Source: Methanosarcina sp. UBA293 (GTDB lineage Archaea; Halobacteriota; Methanosarcinia; Methanosarcinales; Methanosarcinaceae). From it: 16,239 nt of DNA. The notes under the pieces are model-generated. The model was given only the letters and a program-made list of their open reading frames with translations, was not told where the DNA came from and made no database searches. Both the position numbers and the translations under genes were made by a program. The stretch covers positions 1-16,239 of the forward strand of contig DALS01000008.1 in NCBI GenBank assembly GCA_002499445.1. Reading direction: 5' to 3'. This document shows positions 14,250 through 16,239 of this stretch, piece by piece; within the stretch, counting starts at the first letter, position 1; each line of letters begins with the position of its first letter.

Positions 14250-14729
14250 ATGACCGACTCAGGCATAGTTGTAGTGGGAATAGGAGCTTGTGCGGTAGCT
14301 AGGAGTCCGGTGAAACTTAAAACCTTTGGATTAGGCTCGTGTGTGGGTATAGTGCTTTATGATAGGCGGGAAAGAATAGGAGGGCTTGTCCATACAATGC
14401 TTCCGACTATAGACAATGCGCGAATAAAGGACAACTCTCTGAAATATACGGATTCTGGAATAGAGTATCTCGTGAATGAGATAGTAAAAAAAGGCTCTTC
14501 CATAAAAAGACTTGAAGCAAAACTTGTCGGAGGAGCAAAAATGTTTGAAAATCGGAATATGAATATAGGTGAAAGAAATATAAAATCGGCAAGAAACACC
14601 TTGAGAAGGCTTGAAATACCAATTGTAGCTGAGGACACTGGCAAGAATTACGGGCGAACAGTAACCCTTGATACTTCTACTGGTGACCTTCTCATAAGAA
14701 CTATTTTGAGAGGAGATAAGATAATTTAA
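14250..14729 (+). CDS. cheD: chemoreceptor glutamine deamidase CheD
   Basis: CheD converts selected glutamines of transducers to glutamates and, in well-studied systems, binds CheC and raises its phosphatase activity. The 159-residue protein has the catalytic Cys31 in FGLGSCVGIVLYD, His48 in GGLVHTMLP and Thr67 in KYTDSGI. KLVGGAKMF and the NIGERNIKSARNTL segment are also family marks. It is intact. It lies 130 bases after cheC, with GAGG eight bases before the ATG. It is the last gene of the plus-strand che set; the T-rich stretch just beyond (about 14743-14765) could end transcription. With CheB lost, CheD is the only local enzyme left that could create glutamates for CheR to methylate. Confidence 0.93.
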   Translation: MTDSGIVVVGIGACAVARSPVKLKTFGLGSCVGIVLYDRRERIGGLVHTMLPTIDNARIKDNSLKYTDSGIEYLVNEIVKKGSSIKRLEAKLVGGAKMFENRNMNIGERNIKSARNTLRRLEIPIVAEDTGKNYGRTVTLDTSTGDLLIRTILRGDKII

Positions 14730-15185
14730 AAGAATAAATATATTTTTAAATTTAGTTTTCTATCTATTTGGATATTGTTGAAGTCTTATTGAGAGATATT
14801 TTGGAGCTTATCAATTAAGTTATTTTTATTTTTGCCTTTTCTTTGAAAAATTATATATTTGATATAAATATTATAGTTGACATTATTAGTTCATTAATAA
14901 TTAGAAGGAAAAAGTAGCATAAAACTTTAAATGTATATCTGAAGCTAAATCTAAGTCAATTAGTGCCTTGGATAATATTCAAGTCAAATATTACCCAGGA
15001 TAACTTCTGAGTAATCTCTAAACTCTTTGGGTAGTACTCAGAGTAAACAGTATATTCTATGTTGTTCTGTAAGATATCTGGAAAGTTCTGAAAACTTACA
15101 GAAGGCAGAGAATGCAGGAAAATCAAGCCTGAATATTCGTAAATTACCTTCAATGATAGCAATAATAAATAAATGAGGGATTATT
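14730..15185. other. 456-bp ftr upstream region
   Basis: There is no gene here. TATA-like stretches lie near 14848-14860 (ATTATATATTTGA) and 14925-14938 (TTTAAATGTATA). Two hairpins follow, at 14966-14999 and 15006-15042, described separately. The Shine-Dalgarno site GAGGGA (15175-15180) ends the region. A leader of 200 bases or more is possible if either TATA-like box is used. Confidence 0.45.
14966..14999 (+). promoter_or_regulatory. hairpin in the ftr leader
   Basis: CCTTGGATAATATT and AATATTACCCAGG, allowing two mismatches, pair around a 7-base loop (CAAGTCA). A second stem, TCTGAGTA/TACTCAGA (15006-15013 with 15035-15042), follows seven bases later. Two stems in tandem in the probable untranslated leader may be a regulatory RNA element, but neither matches a riboswitch I know. 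Confidence 0.4.
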
Positions 15186-16079
15186 ATAGAAATCAATGGA
15201 GTAGAAATCGAAGATACATATGCAGAAGCGTTTCCAATCAAGATTGCGAGGGTACTCATAACCGCTACTACCAAACGCTGGGCCCTTGTGGCAGCTACTG
15301 AAGCTACAGGTTTTGCAACATCTGTTATAATGTGTCCTGCAGAAGCAGGAATTGAAAGGTTAGCAAGCCCAAGCGAGACTCCTGATGGCAGACCTGGAGT
15401 TTATATCCAGATCTGCACTTTCAAATATGAAGCTTTGGAAGAGCAGCTTCTTGAAAGAATCGGGCAGTGTGTACTTACAGCCCCCACAACTGCAGTCTTC
15501 AATGGACTTCCTGATGCTGAAAAACAGTTTAATGTAGGCTTTAAACTTAAGTTCTTTGCAGACGGAACGGAGTCCGAAACCCAGATTGCAGGCCGCAAGG
15601 TATATAAAATCCCAATTATGGAAGGAGATTTCCAGACTGAAGACAATATAGGAGCTGTGGCTGGAATTGCAGGTGGAAACTTCTTCATCTTCGGGGATTC
15701 CCAGATGAGCGCCCTGACCGCAGCTGAAGCTGCTGTTGATGCAATTGCAGAGCTTGAAGGTACGATTACTCCCTTCCCTGGTGGAATTGTAGCTAGCGGA
15801 TCCAAATCTGGAGCAAACAAATACAAGTTCCTGAAAGCTACTGCTAATGAAAGATTCTGTCCCTCCATAAAGGACAAGGTTGAGAATACTGAAGTCCCGG
15901 CAGACGTCAATTCTATTTATGAAATTGTTATTAACGGGCTTGATGAAGAAAGCATAAAAGCTGCCATGAAAACAGGGATCGAAGCCGCGGTAACTGTTCC
16001 AGGCATTAAGAAAATCTCCGCAGGAAACTACGGTGGAAAATTAGGGAAATATCAGTTTAAACTACATGAGCTCTTCTGA
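15186..16079 (+). CDS. ftr: formylmethanofuran:tetrahydromethanopterin formyltransferase, ATA start
   Basis: Ftr moves the formyl group from formylmethanofuran to tetrahydromethanopterin (tetrahydrosarcinapterin in Methanosarcina), the second step of CO2 reduction and, in reverse, of methyl oxidation. It is a soluble cytoplasmic enzyme. The frame reads IEINGVEIEDTYAEAFPIK from 15186, matching the family N-terminus, which normally begins MEINGVEIEDT, and gives 297 residues, the usual length. CPAEAGIE, TPDGRPGV, FPGGIVASGSKSG and SAGNYGGKLGKYQ are family motifs. The first codon is ATA. GAGGGA sits 5-7 bases upstream, right for this position. No in-frame ATG, GTG or TTG follows until GTG 15288, which would cost 34 conserved residues. 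So this is either translation from ATA, a mutated start or a sequence error. Confidence 0.88.
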   Translation: MEINGVEIEDTYAEAFPIKIARVLITATTKRWALVAATEATGFATSVIMCPAEAGIERLASPSETPDGRPGVYIQICTFKYEALEEQLLERIGQCVLTAPTTAVFNGLPDAEKQFNVGFKLKFFADGTESETQIAGRKVYKIPIMEGDFQTEDNIGAVAGIAGGNFFIFGDSQMSALTAAEAAVDAIAELEGTITPFPGGIVASGSKSGANKYKFLKATANERFCPSIKDKVENTEVPADVNSIYEIVINGLDEESIKAAMKTGIEAAVTVPGIKKISAGNYGGKLGKYQFKLHELF

Positions 16080-16105
16080 GCTCAATAATCTTTTTTAATT
16101 TTTAT
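16068..16105 (+). terminator. terminator at the end of ftr
   Basis: GAGCTC (16068-16073) and GAGCTC (16078-16083), a self-complementary sequence, pair across TTCT and enclose the ftr stop codon. TTTTTT (16091-16096) and further T-rich sequence follow. CTCAATAATCTTTT appears again 30 bases later (16111-16124), giving a second T-run. Confidence 0.5.
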
Positions 16106-16220
16106 TCTACTCAATAATCTTTTGTTTTAATTACCGTGTCATTTTATTATTACATTATTCTCTCCATTTTAATATTCCAGTTAACTATTCTTTTCATATA
16201 ACTTTTATTTCCCCAGAATC

Positions 16221-16239
16221 GGCTCTGTAGAAAACCTAT
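16221..16239. mobile_element. left terminus of a MITE/IS-like element (partial)
   Basis: The last 19 bases, GGCTCTGTAGAAAACCTAT, are identical to the left end of the 122-bp element at 2970. The copy runs off the window, so its length and any transposase are unknown. The preceding bases CCAGAATC would be its left 8-bp target duplication. Confidence 0.7.

Noticed and set aside
15401..15910. 169-codon minus-strand open frame inside ftr
   Set aside because: It is antisense to conserved Ftr motifs, has no ribosome site, and its composition mirrors the coding strand.
15288..16079. ftr starting at the GTG at 15288
   Set aside because: This is the first standard start codon, but it would remove 34 residues that match the family N-terminus and it lacks a Shine-Dalgarno site.

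Overview
The window looks like chromosomal DNA of a methanogenic archaeon, most likely Methanosarcina or a close relative. It carries a formylmethanofuran:tetrahydromethanopterin formyltransferase gene (ftr), an archaeal chemotaxis cluster with CheC and CheD, and AT-rich spacers. Shine-Dalgarno sites are of the GGTGA/GAGG type, and a DtxR-type metal regulator is present. Genus and species are inferred, not proven.

Layout. Positions 1-1240 hold the end of a mobile element, an unknown 151-codon gene on the minus strand with a hairpin terminator, and a spacer with a possible transposon relic. Positions 1241-4766 are a minus-strand zinc (or manganese) uptake locus in the order regulator, znuA, znuC, znuB. 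A 122-bp MITE-like element sits between znuA and znuC, with 13-bp terminal inverted repeats and a perfect 8-bp target duplication (GATATTTC) that overlaps the znuA stop codon. Three families of short tandem repeats lie in the control regions of this locus. Positions 4767-5336 hold no convincing gene.

Positions 5337-14729 are a chemotaxis cluster. cheW, a 689-residue transducer and a stand-alone receiver protein are on the minus strand. cheY, a wrecked cheB, cheA, cheR, cheC and cheD are on the plus strand. CheW couples transducers to the CheA kinase, which phosphorylates CheY; CheR methylates transducers; CheC and CheD act in dephosphorylation and deamidation. CheB, which would demethylate transducers, survives only as a frameshifted piece of its receiver domain with no methylesterase domain. 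CheA shows no recognisable P2 (CheY/CheB docking) domain, and CheC shows changes in both of its active-site motifs. The system is therefore incomplete as encoded here, unless a second che locus elsewhere supplies the missing parts.

Positions 14730-16239 hold a structured leader and ftr. The ftr frame matches the family N-terminus and has a well placed Shine-Dalgarno site, but the start codon reads ATA instead of ATG. The window ends in another copy of the terminal repeat found in the MITE, so the same mobile-element family marks both edges and the zinc locus.
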